This document shows positions 12,392 through 24,261 of a DNA stretch of 64,000 nucleotides, piece after piece (position 1 is the stretch's first letter; every line of letters begins with the position of its first letter). The notes under the pieces were generated by a model, which was not told where the DNA came from, made no database searches, and worked only from the letters and a program-made list of their open reading frames with translations. The stretch spans positions 37,153,916 through 37,217,915 of the forward strand of contig NC_044553.1 of the NCBI RefSeq assembly GCF_007565055.1. The letters are read 5' to 3'. Position numbers and translations under genes: made by a program. Origin of the DNA: Rhinopithecus roxellana. Taxonomy: Eukaryota > Chordata > Mammalia > Primates > Cercopithecidae.

Positions 12392-12573
12392 TTATACATG
12401 ATATAAATGATGAATTGATGGGTGCTGACGAGTTGATGGGTGCAGCACACCAACATGGCATAAGTATACATATGTAACAAACCTGCATGTTATGCACATG
12501 TACCCTAGAACTTAAAGTATAATAAAAAATAAAATAAATAAAATAAAATAATAATTAAAAAAAATTTAAAAAA
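12392..12573 (+). mobile_element. Very short L1 insertion with perfect 15-bp target-site duplication
   Basis: About 150 bp of L1 3' UTR ('gggtgcagcacaccaacatg' to 'accctagaacttaaagtata') is followed by an A-rich tail. It is flanked by identical AATAATGACACAAAG copies at 12377-12391 and 12574-12588. This is a clean 5'-truncated target-primed insertion. Confidence 0.95.
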
Positions 12574-12663
12574 AATAATGACACAAAGAAGGGGTGGTAG
12601 CACCCTGGAAGAATGAACAGAGAATCCTCGGCTTTTTAAAATATTTATTATGTGAAAAACTGT

Positions 12664-13132
12664 GCTTACCATTTTATTTTATTTTTTAATAATTTTAACT
12701 TTTGTTTTAGATTCAGGGGATACATATGCAGGATTGTTACACGGGAAAATTGTGTGATGCTGAGGTTTAGGATACAAATGATCCTACCACTCAGGTAGTG
12801 AGCATAGTACTTGATAGGTAGTTTTCCAATCCCTGTCCTGCTCCCCTTCTCCCTTCTCCAGTAGTTCATAATGTTTATTGTCCCCATCTTTATATCCATG
12901 TGTACTCAATAACTAGCCCCCAGTTATAAGTGAGAACATGTGGTATTTGGTTTTCTGTTCCTGTGTTAATTTACTTAGGATAATACCCTCCAGCAGCATC
13001 CATGTTGCTGCAGAGAACATGATTTTGTTCTTCTTTATGGCTATGTAGTATTCCACAGTGTATATATACCACATTTTCTTCATCCAGTCCATTATTGATG
13101 GGCATTTAGGAAGATTCCATGTCTTTGCTATT
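12664..13132 (-). mobile_element. L1 LINE, 5'-truncated 3' end (L1PB/L1MA type)
   Basis: Reverse complement of an older L1 3' end ('ttgtgtgatgctgaggttta'). The ORF2 tail is in the minus frame at 12913-13203 (AKTWNLPKCPS, EYYIAIKKN). It ends abruptly at about 13132, beside a short A/C-rich spacer and a truncated Alu. Confidence 0.9.
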
Positions 13133-13160
13133 TTTAGATTAAAAAACAAACAAAACAAAC

Positions 13161-13419
13161 GCCCAGGCTGGAGTGCAAATGGCATGATCTCGGCCCACTG
13201 CAACCTCCCCCTCCGGGTTCAAATGATTCTCCTGCCTCATCCTCCTGGGTAGCTGGGATTACCGGTGCCTGACACCATGCCCAGCTTATTTTTGTATTTT
13301 TGGTAGAGACGGGGTTTCACCATGTTGGTCAGGCTGGTCTCGAACTCTGACCTCAGGTTAGCCACCTTCTCAGCCTCCCAAAGTTCTGGGATTACAGGCA
13401 TGAGCCACCACACCTGGCC
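13161..13419 (-). mobile_element. AluS, 3'-truncated, sense with the gene
   Basis: Reverse-complement Alu from 'gcccaggctggagtgcaaat' to 'gagccaccacacctggcc'. The expected T-rich tail and gagacagagtct segment at the left end are absent. In their place is an A/C spacer (13139-13160). Confidence 0.93.
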
Positions 13420-13491
13420 ATTGAGTGTCCTTTAAATCAGACATAAGATATAAGTATAAACAGACAGATATGGGTAAAGACAGGGCTTCAA

Positions 13492-13665
13492 TTAGAGGCT
13501 GTCAAACGTGTCTGTACATTAGACTCATCTTGGAAACTTTAACACCAAGGCCTCATCTCCAAGACCGTTGTTTAATTGCTCTGGGCTGTAAATGGGATGT
13601 GCGTATTTTTTAACTCCCCCAAGTGATTCTAATATGATGTCCAGTTTGAGAAGCATGGGATTAGG
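13492..13665. repeat. MER5-type (hAT-Charlie) fragment
   Basis: 'gtctgtacattagactcatc', 'ttggaaactttaacaccaag', 'ctcccccaagtgattctaat' and 'cagtttgagaagcatggg' follow the MER5A arrangement. Confidence 0.65.
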
Positions 13666-14169
13666 TGACCTCTGCAGGAACTTTCAGGATCCCTCTCATT
13701 TGCCCCTTACCTGTCCAGTTGCTCCCATGGTAGCCAGGAATAGTTAGCATGACTTGAGGAAACATCCTCTTATGAAACATTTAAGTATGTATTGGTACTC
13801 GCAGACTTGCCAACAGTATCTTGTAGCCTAGGGCTGAGAATGTGCACTTCTTGTGCAGCAGTCACGTTAACTTCCACAATAAGGAATCATGCCACCGCTA
13901 CTTACTTTTAAAACAAAAGTCATCAAAAGTTTTTACCAAAAGCTAAAAGAACACCCATTTCTTAAGCACTTTCACATATTACAAGTTTGCAAAGGCAGAA
14001 GATTTGTCCTGATTTCAAAGGAATAGAGTAAGAAAACAAAAAACATGAAATTGTAAAGGAAGGTTAAAAGGGAAGGGTTTCACTTCCATAATTATATCGT
14101 GGCTGAGGTTTACATTATAAGTCACTTGGTGCTAAGAATGTTAATAAGTAATGCTCCAGGCACTGAAAG

Positions 14170-14330
14170 TGTGGATATATATGTGTATTTACATATGTAT
14201 ATTAACATATAGGTAAACTACATATATATTACATAATGATGTTTATATTTCTATGATTATATACAAATTATATATTTTATATTCTATTATTATATTCTAT
14301 GATTATATATTATATTCAAACATAAAATAA
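14170..14330. repeat. AT-rich low-complexity tract
   Basis: Made of tatata, tatgta and ttatatt words, with near-tandem copies of 'tctatgattatata' at about 14250 and 14297. Confidence 0.85.
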
Positions 14331-14407
14331 ATAGAGAAGACTTGATCAGACCACGAAGTCCACACTTGACACATTGCATCATGAATGGATAGAACTCTAA
14401 TGTAGAT

Positions 14408-14565
14408 TCTTACCTGCCATGAAACCCTGGTCTAGTCATCCCTTCAGGGCCTTAATCTCCCCATCTTTAAAATTGGGGCACTATTACCCACACCTTAGGG
14501 TTTTATGAGACTTAAGTGTAGGAGCATTGGGGCCCACACATAGTAGTTGCTCAATAAATATGTTG
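14408..14565 (+). repeat. MIR
   Basis: MIR in consensus orientation: 'cttaatctccccatctttaa', aattggggcactattaccc, then 'agtagttgctcaataaatat'. Confidence 0.8.
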
Positions 14566-14624
14566 AATCTGAATGTAGCCACCCACCTTCCTGGCTCCTG
14601 ATCACAGAAGAAGGGGTACCTGAA

Positions 14625-14700
14625 GCCCGGAAGGAAAATCAACTGCCCAAAGTCACACAGTAATCACTTACAAAGACCCAGATTTCCTGACTGCTACTTT
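14625..14700 (-). repeat. MIR fragment
   Basis: 'actgcccaaagtcacacagt' plus acccagatttcctgactgct is the reverse MIR core. Confidence 0.65.
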
Positions 14701-16385
14701 CATCCCACTTTCTTCCCTTTAGGGTCCTCCTCACCAAAGCCGACTATGCCCTGCCTCCTTCCAGGACATGCCAATGGCTCCTGCCCTACTTTGAAGACCT
14801 TAAGTCCAAGACCTTCTGCCGGGAACACACAAGCGAAGCCACGAGCACCTGGCAGTGCCCAACCCAATGTGACACCCACCCCAGTAATACCTGGACTCCC
14901 AAGGCCCTGATCCCCTCCAGCCATTTTACTTTATTCCCACAGATGCCAAGGATAGGGCCAAAACACTTTTTAAATATTTTCTCTTAATATTGCCATGGGC
15001 TTAATTACGCATTAACTACTATCTTATACCTGCTTCCCTGGAAGCAGATCCTGAGATGAGTACCCACATGCAAGTGGTTCGTTAAGAAAGTATTTCTAGG
15101 AGAAACTGGGAAGGGAGATGAGAAGCGACACAGGAAAGGGAAAGAAACCAAGCAAGAACATGATTGCAGCCAAGTCCTGTCCTCAGCCCAAGCTCGAGGG
15201 GCACTCAGGAGTGCAAATTACACCTCAGAGTTGGTCCAACCTGAGGCAGGGGAGCTGCTGTTTCATGTGCCTGCCCCAATCGGTCACTGGGTCCAACATC
15301 CCAAGGGCCATGCCATGAAGAAAGTGGCAGGTGCAAGCTCTTAGAAGTAATGTACGTGGGTGCTTGGGGATGAGCACAGGAAGACAGGCAGATCTGGGCA
15401 GAACCCCAACAGTATCCTCCATAATCACCAACTCCACAGGACTCAACACTCCTTGTACTAGCTCAGAGCTAAGCCCATTTGATTTCCCCAATATCTCAAA
15501 ATCCAAAAAGTGAAAAGCCAGTCTCCATAGCCTGAGCACATTCTACAGAAACCACTATCCTATGCACTGGAATTGGCTAATGATGGGATTTAGCAAAATT
15601 TAACAGAACAAGCCCGTCTTGTAAGTTGCCCTCTCTGCAAGGACACTTGTTACAGCTTAGTTTGAAAATTCAACAGATACTATGGTAGGCTCAAGGGACA
15701 CAAACACCATCAAGAGAGAGGACCCCTACCCTAGAGGAGCTCAAGGTTGTGGGTAATCTCTCAAATGGACATTTTTGCCTGATTTTTCACTGAATCCTAA
15801 AAAATACTCCGTTCCATTCTCAATTCAACTTTACAGGATCAGCAACAATGCTTTTCAAAACATCACACCATATTGAGTTATAAAGACATACTATCTCCCA
15901 AGGAATTAACAAAAAGCTAAATAAAACCACAAGAAAGTACACTAACACTATTTCAAATGATAATGATAACGATAGCCACCATGTGTGGGAGACATATAGT
16001 CATCAAATTTCTGAATATTTAAGTTACTGGATTAATCTCATGGCCTCCAAATAGACGCCCCAACATCTATCACAATCCTGGTATTTTGACTGGTAATTTG
16101 AGAGACAATAAAAGATATGCTAGAGTTATTAGTTCAAATTCGCTATGTAAGTGTATTTACTTTTAACACACTTTATATGAGATGAGACTTCAAAGTAATG
16201 AGACTGATGATTAGATGTTCCTTGGGAAAGGAACGTATTAACATCAGATCTAATACCCAGTCAGAACTTTCAGACTTGAGAAAGTCAAGACATGCAGCAG
16301 TACTACCCAAAACCACACACACTCTGTCCTATAAAGAGCCTTTTAAAGAAGTAACAAGACTACATGGAGAATGCTAACAACACAC
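14701..16385. other. Intron, no recognised feature
   Basis: Ordinary mixed-composition intron, somewhat richer in C at 14700-14930 and 15120-15420. The small open frames on both strands overlap one another and show no domain. I see nothing supportable. Confidence 0.6.
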
Positions 16386-16387
16386 AA

Positions 16388-16605
16388 GACCAAGGCCAAG
16401 CGTTTTACAGAACTCCTTTAACCTTCACAGCAACTCCATCCATGGGAGAGAACCCATTATAACCCCACCGTACAGAGGAGAAATCCAATGCTTACAGAGA
16501 TTAAAAACTTTCCCAAGACCACAGAATTATTCAGAGTAGGACAAAACTCATACTTAAGTTTCTCAGTGCGAAATGCATACTTTTAACACCACACTGTGGT
16601 GGCAA
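16388..16605 (-). repeat. MIR
   Basis: Reverse MIR: 'ctttaaccttcacagcaact', 'taaccccaccgtacagagga', and cccaagaccacagaattattcagagtagg. Confidence 0.75.
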
Positions 16606-17715
16606 CGATTCAAAACCCATTAACTTGGAATTGAACCATTGGGGTCCAAGCACCTTTATGGCTTATCCATGTCACACCAGGATCACACTTTCCAAGGCTC
16701 TGTCTCTAAAACTATGGTTTTAGATTAAGATCATTTTTCTTCACTGTCTTTTTACATCATTTTCTGAAACAAGTCAAAAGAAAAACTGTAGATATTCATT
16801 ATGTAATTAGTAATCAATCAATATTTTAGTTATAGAGATTACTTCAATATCACCATGGATTGCCTAGGCTACCTAGCCCCTCTTGATATCTTTAGCATTT
16901 TCCCTCACATATGGCTAATTCATTTTATGATTTTCTCTTTAAAAATTACATTCTTCACAGTGTACAAATGATTCAAAATCACTGCCTGATGTGATTGACT
17001 GTCAGATTTAAGTACATCATTAAAATTTACTTTGCCACATGTTATCATTAGCAAAAAAATAAGGAGGTGGACAGCGAAAAAGAGAGTAAGAAATTATGGA
17101 AAGAAGTTTTAAAACTACCTCTGCTAAGTTTTCTGGAGGTGTTTTTGCTGTCATTTGTGTGTAAACACATGTGTTTTTAAAGCATTTCTGATTCTAGTAC
17201 TGTTCCCAAAAATACTTTTTCTTCATTGATGGATGAATATAAAAGCAATGAAAAATTTGTACTATGGTAGGTGGCCCATCTAAATTCCACTATCAAGTGA
17301 ATACAAAATTCTTATCACTATCACTTGATACAGTAACATGTCAGAAGTCTCTCTACAATATTCCCCAGAAATTACCAAATTAAATAATTCACATACTCAT
17401 GAAACATCTACCACATACAAAACCCCATATGCACCAATTCTAAATAGTATTGGATCTAGAAATCGAAAGTGACAAAGATGTGCCTGTGTTCCACAAAAGG
17501 TACTCCAAAAGAATCTGAAGTCAAAGTTGAGTGGGTAGCAGAAGCATTTGTTAAACATAAAAGAAAGCCATGAAGATAAAATGGAATTAAAGCTCAATTT
17601 TTAATAAAGGGCAAAAAGAATCATATATCTAATTAAAAGAGATTGTCACCAATTGTCAAGAGCTGTTTCAGGGTCCTAGAAGTTTTCAGAATAACCCAAA
17701 GAACGTATGTCTTAC
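16606..17715 (-). other. ATP8B4: Start of the intron downstream of exon D
   Basis: Immediately downstream of the exon D donor. It holds a 10-bp inverted repeat (TATCAAGTGA at 17291-17300 against TCACTTGATA at 17321-17330). No repeat family is recognised. Confidence 0.6.
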
Positions 17716-17777
17716 TTGCTGTCGATGAGCACTTCAGACTGCCGATTATTCACTTGATTATCACTCTTGTGGCGAAA
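17716..17777 (-). CDS. ATP8B4: ATP8B4 coding exon D (start of actuator domain, about residues 101-120)
   Basis: This 62-nt exon encodes FRHKSDNQVNNRQSEVLIDS plus two bases (AA) of the next codon, probably Lys. The acceptor is TTTGATTTTTCAG, phase 0; the donor is CAA|GTAAGA, phase 2. The R-H-K-x-D-N-x-V-N motif is typical of P4-ATPases where the chain leaves helix 2 and enters the cytosolic actuator domain. Asp before the final Ser replaces the Asn I recall in human ATP8B4. I searched the remaining 17.7 kb by eye for the next exon (expected LQNEKWMNV-like peptide) and did not find it, so it probably lies to the left of the window. Confidence 0.93.
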
Positions 17778-19810
17778 CTGAAAAATCAAAGTGTTTGTGA
17801 GAAAACACATTACAAGGTACTTTGTCAGACCAAATAAGCACACTGGCAATACTCTGAGTACATCCATTTAAACAGTGCTGCCATTGGTCTAAGATGACAC
17901 TGTTTGGGCTTACTGTGAACCCAGCTCTACATGTTCTAAATCTAAATCAAAACCCTTCTCACTACATTACACTCTGGATGTCACCAATGAAACAACAAGG
18001 CTAGCCACGTACTCTTCCAATCTCCGCACATGTTTAGTTGCTTCTAAGAAGACAATATGCTCTCTACTATACCTTACAGTCCCAGAGAAAACCATGTATT
18101 AATTTTGATGTCTTTAACAAGGAATGGGGCTTCCATTTCTCTCCCATGTGTACTCAATGCTTTATTAGAACATCATTCTTTCTGTTTTATGGATTTCTTT
18201 GAAGTCAAGAAATTATTGGTAACAACATGAATTTTTATTCTCCAGAAATTCTAATTGTTAACAGTGATCTTATGAAGTACTGAGCATTTAAAACAAAAAT
18301 TAGAATCCAATACTGAAACACATTTGGTGCAGATTTGTGATTTATGTCCAAATGGCTGTATTTCTTATTGTATACTCCAGTAATGTAAGTATCTTATATA
18401 GCTTGAAAGAATCTATTAAGAGCTTTCTACTATGCTCATAAATTAGGAGTCATTCAGGTAAGTCTTTCTATGTGAAATGTCATGATCAGGTAGTAGCAGT
18501 AGGCTGTAAGAGAAACAAAGGTAATATAGAGAAAATGGTAATACCATTAGTAATAGGCTATAATACAGTTATTTCAGCAAATTAGCCTACATGCACAGAT
18601 GAATGGGGTAGTCTGTTCAGGAGACAGAAACTTTGATTTCATAGATTTTAATCATCAGAATGTTTTCTTTTTTTCTTAAATACAAAATGTTGTGTCAAAA
18701 TCACAAAATATGAAATGCTTCAACCAGCTCTTTTCCTTTTCCTACAGCATTCCCAAATCCATTCCAATCTTTCTATTATGCTATGCCCAGTGCAAACTCA
18801 GAATGGCAGGTATAAGTTAATAGATATTACCAGTAAAAATAAGAAAGCAAAGTTATTTAGCATTTGTTAACATAAAAATAGTTTATAATATTGGTAAAGG
18901 AGTAAATTAAGTCACGTCGCCCATTGACATGAACGCTTCTTTCTACCAGTAGAACAATAGAAATGGAAACATTATTTGATCTGAGTGCATAATTTGGAGG
19001 GGTTGCTGAATATTCTCTCCTCCACCATATCTACATGGCATTCTTCTCCACTCTGCCCTGTGCCATGAAAAGCTGGGCTCTGTGGTCGTTGCCCTCTGAC
19101 TTCTGGTAAGATTTGGCCAACAGACTGTACTGGCAGAAGATTTGAGGGTCAGAGAAGAGTGAAATGAGGGAATTTATCCCCTGGCTTTCTTCTAGCTGGG
19201 TTAGCAATGGCTGCTTCCACAGATAGCCGCAGCTGCTACAAACAGGCCTCAACTACATCTCCATGTCTGGTCACTGCTTCCTTCCTTTGCCTCTTTAGGT
19301 CTAGTAGTATTGCTACCCATGTTGTCATAGCTGCTTTTCCTTGCCCACACCATTTGTAAATGATCCCTTCATTATTAAACTCTCCAATCCACCCAATTTC
19401 AGGGTGACTTCTGTGTTTTGCCAAGACCCTGACTGGTGAAGGTGTCCAGTTAATGAACTGGCACATAACATCACAAAAGTGAAGGCACATTCAAGCATTA
19501 ACTGCAATGGAATCAAAAGGAGACTTTTTGTTTAGTCACGTAAACCTCCTAAATTGACCAGCTCAGCATCACAGAAAAAGACCAGTCAGCCCATCCCCCA
19601 AAAGCTGAGCAGTTCACTCTCTGGGAGATGCAACCACTTCTACTTCTGCTCACGTTTTACCAAGAGGACTTGATATTGGAGTAGATGGAGCCTGGAAGGA
19701 TTAGAAATGGTAGTTTAAAGCCCAGCCTGACTCTTATTGACAATTTCTCCTCTAGAAATAAATATGAAGTCTTAGAGGGGAACTTCCACAGGAAAGAAAG
19801 TGAGTAGAGG
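17778..19810 (-). other. ATP8B4: Intron between exons C and D, 3' part
   Basis: Directly upstream of the exon D acceptor. No transposon is recognised. Three overlapping minus frames at 19031-19516 lack any domain and I do not treat them as coding. Confidence 0.6.
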
Positions 19811-19814
19811 GCTA

Positions 19815-20050
19815 CATTCATTGTGTACTCCCTGTGAGCCAGGTTCTATACCTGATGCTTTACCCATATCATCTCATTCTGTCTTCCCAATAGTGCTGGT
19901 GTCATTGGTCATGTTACACAGAAAAGGAAAGGTTTGAGAAGTTAAGTCATTTGCCTCGTGTCAAACTGTCAGTACATGGTTAGGTAAGGTGGTAGGGTAG
20001 TAAGGTGTCGTTCTCCAAAGCCAATATACTTTCTACTGTACCATTTATTC
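19815..20050 (-). repeat. MIR
   Basis: Reverse MIR: 'tgtgagccaggttctatacc', 'tcatctcattctgtcttccc', and a diverged 'aagttaagtcatttgcctcg' core. Confidence 0.75.
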
Positions 20051-20597
20051 CTCTATGAAGTGTGACTATAATGAAGACCTTTAAGGCCAATATGTAGGAA
20101 CTCATACATCTAAATGAGTACCATTTCCCTGAAAAATCAGATAACATGGAAAAACCACACATTTACTCCAAAGATGCCATTGCTCAAATGATTGTTGAAA
20201 TTTCCTCTCTTAGAATTATCTCTGGAGCTCATAGCCCATTCTTCAGAATGTTCTCTATCCTTTGAGAATTGAGCTCTATGTCCTTTGAAAAGACATAATG
20301 AGATGTCTTATGTTTTGAAATAAAAGAAAGCCACTCTTAGAAAGCATGTCTGGTTGATAAGGTTTTTGATTAGGCTGAGAGGGAGCATTTGTTTCCAAAG
20401 CTGTGAAGCCATTAAGTCATGAGACTACTTTGTACACTGACCTTCAGAAGACAATTCTGTAAGAAGAGCTCCCAAAGTACCTTGAACAATGGCAACCTCA
20501 CAGGAATCAGTAAACTCCAGGAACATCCCAAGCTAACCACTTTAATGTGATATTACTCATCAGTGTGGATGGATCCTATGTGTTTGCTCAAAATCCG

Positions 20598-20887
20598 GGG
20601 CCAGGCACAGTGGCTCACACCTGTAATCTCAGGACTTTGGGAGGCCAAGGCAGGCAGATCACAAGGTCAGATTGAGACCATCTTGGCTAACATGGTGAAA
20701 CCCCATCTCTACTAAAATACAAAAAATTAGCCAGATGCAGTAGTGCGTGCCTATAGTCCCAGCTACTCAGGAGGCTGAGGCAGAAGAATCACTTGAACCC
20801 AGGAGGCAGAGATTGCTGTGAGCCAAGGCCGCACCACTGCACTCCAGTTTGGGTGACAGAGCGAGACTCCATCTCAAAAAAAAAAAC
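20598..20887 (+). mobile_element. AluS/Y, full length, antisense to the gene
   Basis: Complete plus-strand Alu from 'ggccaggcacagtggctcac' to 'gagcgagactccatctcaaa' and a poly(A). Confidence 0.96.
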
Positions 20888-20910
20888 ATTAAAAACTTTA
20901 AAAAAAAAAT

Positions 20911-21128
20911 CCAACATAGTGAAACCCCATCTCTGCTAAAACACAAAAAATTAGTCAGGCGTGGCAGCATATGCCTGTAGTCCCAGCTACTCAGGAGGCT
21001 GAAGCAGGAGAATTGCTTGAACCTGCGAGGCGGAAGGTGCAGTGAGCCGAGATCATGCCACTGCACTCCAGCCTGGGTAACAGAGTGAAACTCCGTTTCA
21101 AAAAGAAAAAAGAAAAAAAAAAAAAAAA
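20911..21128 (+). mobile_element. Alu, 5'-truncated, antisense to the gene
   Basis: Starts at 'ccaacatagtgaaaccccat' and runs to the poly(A). It follows the previous Alu in direct orientation, separated by about 23 bp of A-rich sequence. A full Alu and a partial Alu in tandem could recombine. Confidence 0.95.
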
Positions 21129-22311
21129 CTAACCTCAAAGGTTATAGTCAAAATGTGAACCATGAAATAGGCTAGAAATTTCATTAAGAAATGAAGAGTG
21201 TATCCTGTGTATTCTTTAAAAAATGATATATGAAGACAAGTACATTATTTGTGTGTATGTGTGCTATTTTAAAATGACTTGCATCAAATTGTTGATTTAT
21301 CAAAAAATTATACGTAAGATAACTATGAGGAAACATCACATAAACCAACTTGATAAGTACAAATCTTCCCATATGTCTTTACCATACTCAACTACTCTTA
21401 GCAGGAGTGGGTTCCCACTTTCTCCATAAGGTCTTCCCTAATTCTCTTTCACACATCCCACCTCTGTTATCAATCTAGCTACTGAAGGTCATCTTCCTTC
21501 CTCAAAGAACCAAAGCACTTTGGTTCTTTTAAATTATGAATTTCACACCATTGTTATCTCACATTATTGTTATTCATGTACATGACCCATCTCCCTCTAT
21601 TGAATGTTAAGCTTTTTTTAACTTCAGTTTCTGTGTCTCTTTCATTTTTGCATTATCCATATAGCTTAGCACAGAGGAGTGTGGTGAGTAAGTGCCAGTG
21701 TTCTGAAGCCGGATTGCTTGAGATAGACTATTACAGACTAAAACAACCATGAAAAAGTATGTCTATTAAGCCAATAATAAAGATAAAATGGAATCACCAA
21801 AAAAAAATACTCAGTTAATCTAAAAGTAGGCAGAGAAAAATAGAACAAAGAGCCAATGGGGTATATAGAAAGCAACAGCAAGATGATAGATGACCTAACC
21901 ATAATGATAATTACATTAAACATAAATGGGTTAAATATTCCAATTGAAAGGTAGGGATTTTCAGATTTTATTAAAAATTATTACCCTACTATATATGCTG
22001 TCTAAAAGAAAACCATTTTAAAGATACAGATAGGTTAAAAATAGGCAACAGGAAATATAGGTGTGAGCTCAGAGGAGTGACTTGGGCTAGGAATATAAAC
22101 CTGTAATTCATTGGCTTAGACAGTTATTGAGGGGGCACATGTAATCACTCAGGATGAAAATATAATTTGTCTGGATTTAGAATGTTTGGTTTTCCCAAGA
22201 CTGTGTTTTGTCTTTGACTGAGAATGACTTCCTTTGGGTTATGCAGACTTTAAAATTCTCTATTGCCTTATACCTGACTTATTTACATTAGTTTCCTGAC
22301 TTTTGAAGCTA
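21129..22311. other. Intron, no recognised feature
   Basis: AT-rich sequence between the tandem Alus and the Tigger-type element. No family is recognised. Confidence 0.6.
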
Positions 22312-22791
22312 CAGTTGACCCTCAAACAACATAAATTTGAACTGCACAGGTCCACTTATACACAGATTTTTTTTTCTCTAAAGGCTACATTGAGTGTGCC
22401 TGCTCTCCTGCTTCCCCTTCCTCTGCTTCTGCAACCCCTGAGACAGTAAAACCAATCACTCCTCTTCCTCTTCCTCCTCAGCCTACTAAACATGAAGATG
22501 ACAAGAATGAAAACCTTTATGATGATCCACTTCCACTTAATGAATAGCATATATATTTTCTCTTCCTTATAATTTTCTTAATAACATTTTCTTTTCTCTA
22601 GTTTATTGTAAGAATACAGTACATAATAAATATACAAAATATGTGTTAATCAACTGTTTATGTTATTGGTAAGACTTCTGGCCAACAATAGGCTATTAGT
22701 AAAGATTTTGAGGGAGTCAAAAGTTATACATGAATTTTTGACTGCACAGGGAATTGGTGTCCCTAACCCCCACATCATTCAAGGGTCAACT
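22312..22791. mobile_element. Complete Tigger/MER2-class (pogo-like) DNA transposon remnant
   Basis: 480 bp with terminal inverted repeats: left 'cagttgaccctcaaacaaca', right 'cattcaagggtcaact'. Inside are 'gatgatccacttccacttaa' and 'gtttatgttattggtaagac', which I recognise from Tigger-derived non-autonomous elements. TA flanks the left end. It has no transposase. The precise subfamily name is uncertain. Confidence 0.85.
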
Positions 22792-22909
22792 ATATTTGAT
22801 TTTGTAACTCCTAATGTAATGACAAGCATGTATGAGAATACCTAATATTTACCAACTCTCACAACTTAAACAAAGACATGTGATAAAGAATAAGTAACAC
22901 TTCACTGAG

Positions 22910-23060
22910 TGAATGCAGGTTGATTTCTAATTCTGCTCTTCCACAAATTGGTCATATTATTAGCAAATCACTAGCTCTTTCTAGGCTTTTCTATAGTTTT
23001 CTCATCTATAAAAGAAGTAAGTGAATCTAGTTATTGAAACCCTCTTGCTTTTAAACAGGC
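22910..23060 (+). repeat. MIR
   Basis: 'tgctcttccacaaattggtc', 'agcaaatcactagctctttc' and 'tttctcatctataaaagaag' match the MIR core in plus orientation. It ends about 170 bp from exon C. Confidence 0.7.
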
Positions 23061-23225
23061 TCTGGTTCTATGGCATCTGTATTAATCATCAAACAAATAA
23101 AATAGTTTTATATGATATTGACCAAAATAACTTCATTCAAAATTTCAAATGTATCTTCATTATCTATTTCTGAGAAGCCATAACTGAAATTGAGACCTCA
23201 AGAATGCTCAAGAGCAAATACTCAC

Positions 23226-23324
23226 ATAGTCATCTGTGGCATCTTTGACAGCTGTCATAGTTATCACCAAGACCAAAGGCACAATGGTGGTAAACCAGGT
23301 CAAGGAGGAGATTTCTGGAATTAG
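23226..23324 (-). CDS. ATP8B4: ATP8B4 coding exon C (transmembrane helix 2 region, about residues 68-100)
   Basis: This 99-nt exon encodes 33 residues, phase 0/0: LIPEISSLTWFTTIVPLVLV, then ITMTAVKDATDDY. The acceptor is TTGTTTCAG and the donor TAT|GTGAGT. The opening I-P-E-I-S links helices 1 and 2 in ATP8-type flippases. The hydrophobic run from Trp-Phe to Met-Thr is helix 2, and the K-D-A-x-D-D-Y end enters the cytosol toward the actuator domain. It lies 2,733 bp downstream of exon B in transcript order. Like exon B it could be skipped in frame, but that would remove a membrane helix. No recognised key residue is missing and no frameshift is seen. Confidence 0.95.
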
Positions 23325-23701
23325 CTGAAACAAACATTCCAAATAGTTTAGGGCTTTTAAAGTTAGAAAATGTATCTTTCAAATTGTGTCATTTAATTTT
23401 ATAAGACTTAGCAGAAATTAATGGGGTTATATTGACTTATTTTTACAAATGAAGACTGACTTTCAGTAATTTAAGTGTTTGTATTTGGTTATAAGACACA
23501 TAGAGTAGAAGTATTATTGAACTTGTTTTCAAACTACCTAACCAAAAACTGAAATTTTTACAGCAAGGGAAGAAGCTTCTTGAAATCTTTCACAGATGAT
23601 CACTTTCTCCAATATGTTAAATTTCACCCATCTTTTTCAGCTTTTCATCTCAACTTTTAACAATTTTACTAACTACTCTTTTTACCAATTCCCAAAGAGA
23701 G

Positions 23702-24055
23702 ATTATTTGAACATCTGCCTTGCACCAGACACTGTGCCAGGTACTTTCCATTTATTATGTCATTTAATCCTCGGAAAAGTTCATTGAGTTAGACTCTTAC
23801 TAGCATTGTTTTTGTATAATCCCAGAAGGTTTGTATTCCACATAAACAGTACCCAACATAAACAGTACACAACACAGAATACTACATTATGAATGGTGAC
23901 CAGGAGTCAGGAAAGGTTGCAGACCCGGGTATCACGTCCCCATTTTATAAATGAAGAATCTAAGAGATCATGCAACTGGGCCAAGACCACATACTGTTAA
24001 AATTTGAAACTACGTCTCTTGGACTCCAACGCCTATTCCCTTGTGCCTATACATC
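23702..24055 (-). repeat. MIR with internal insertion
   Basis: Reverse MIR from 'ccagacactgtgccaggtac' to 'actccaacgcctattccctt'. About 120 bp of non-MIR sequence sits in the middle and includes a 17-bp near-tandem (cataaacagtacccaa / cataaacagtacacaa at about 23838-23873). Confidence 0.65.
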
Positions 24056-24261
24056 CAAAGCCACCCACATAAGAGAGACACAGTGACATAAATCTCTTAG
24101 ACAAGTGGTTTCAAATGGGATTCATTTTGGAGCTGCTTCAGGGCCATCAGACAGGAAAGGATGGGGTAGAGATGGTCAGTGGCTAAAGATCAGGCCCCAT
24201 CAAAACAACTCTAAATCAATTTTATACAGTAACTTCTACATAAGATATTTTTTTTTAACTC

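Noticed and set aside
1..17715. The next ATP8B4 exon (LQNEKWMNV-like peptide)
   Set aside because: Looked for its reverse complement by eye and did not find it; it most likely lies beyond the left edge.
22356..22550. Basic minus frame rich in Arg
   Set aside because: It is the antisense of a Tigger-type non-autonomous element.
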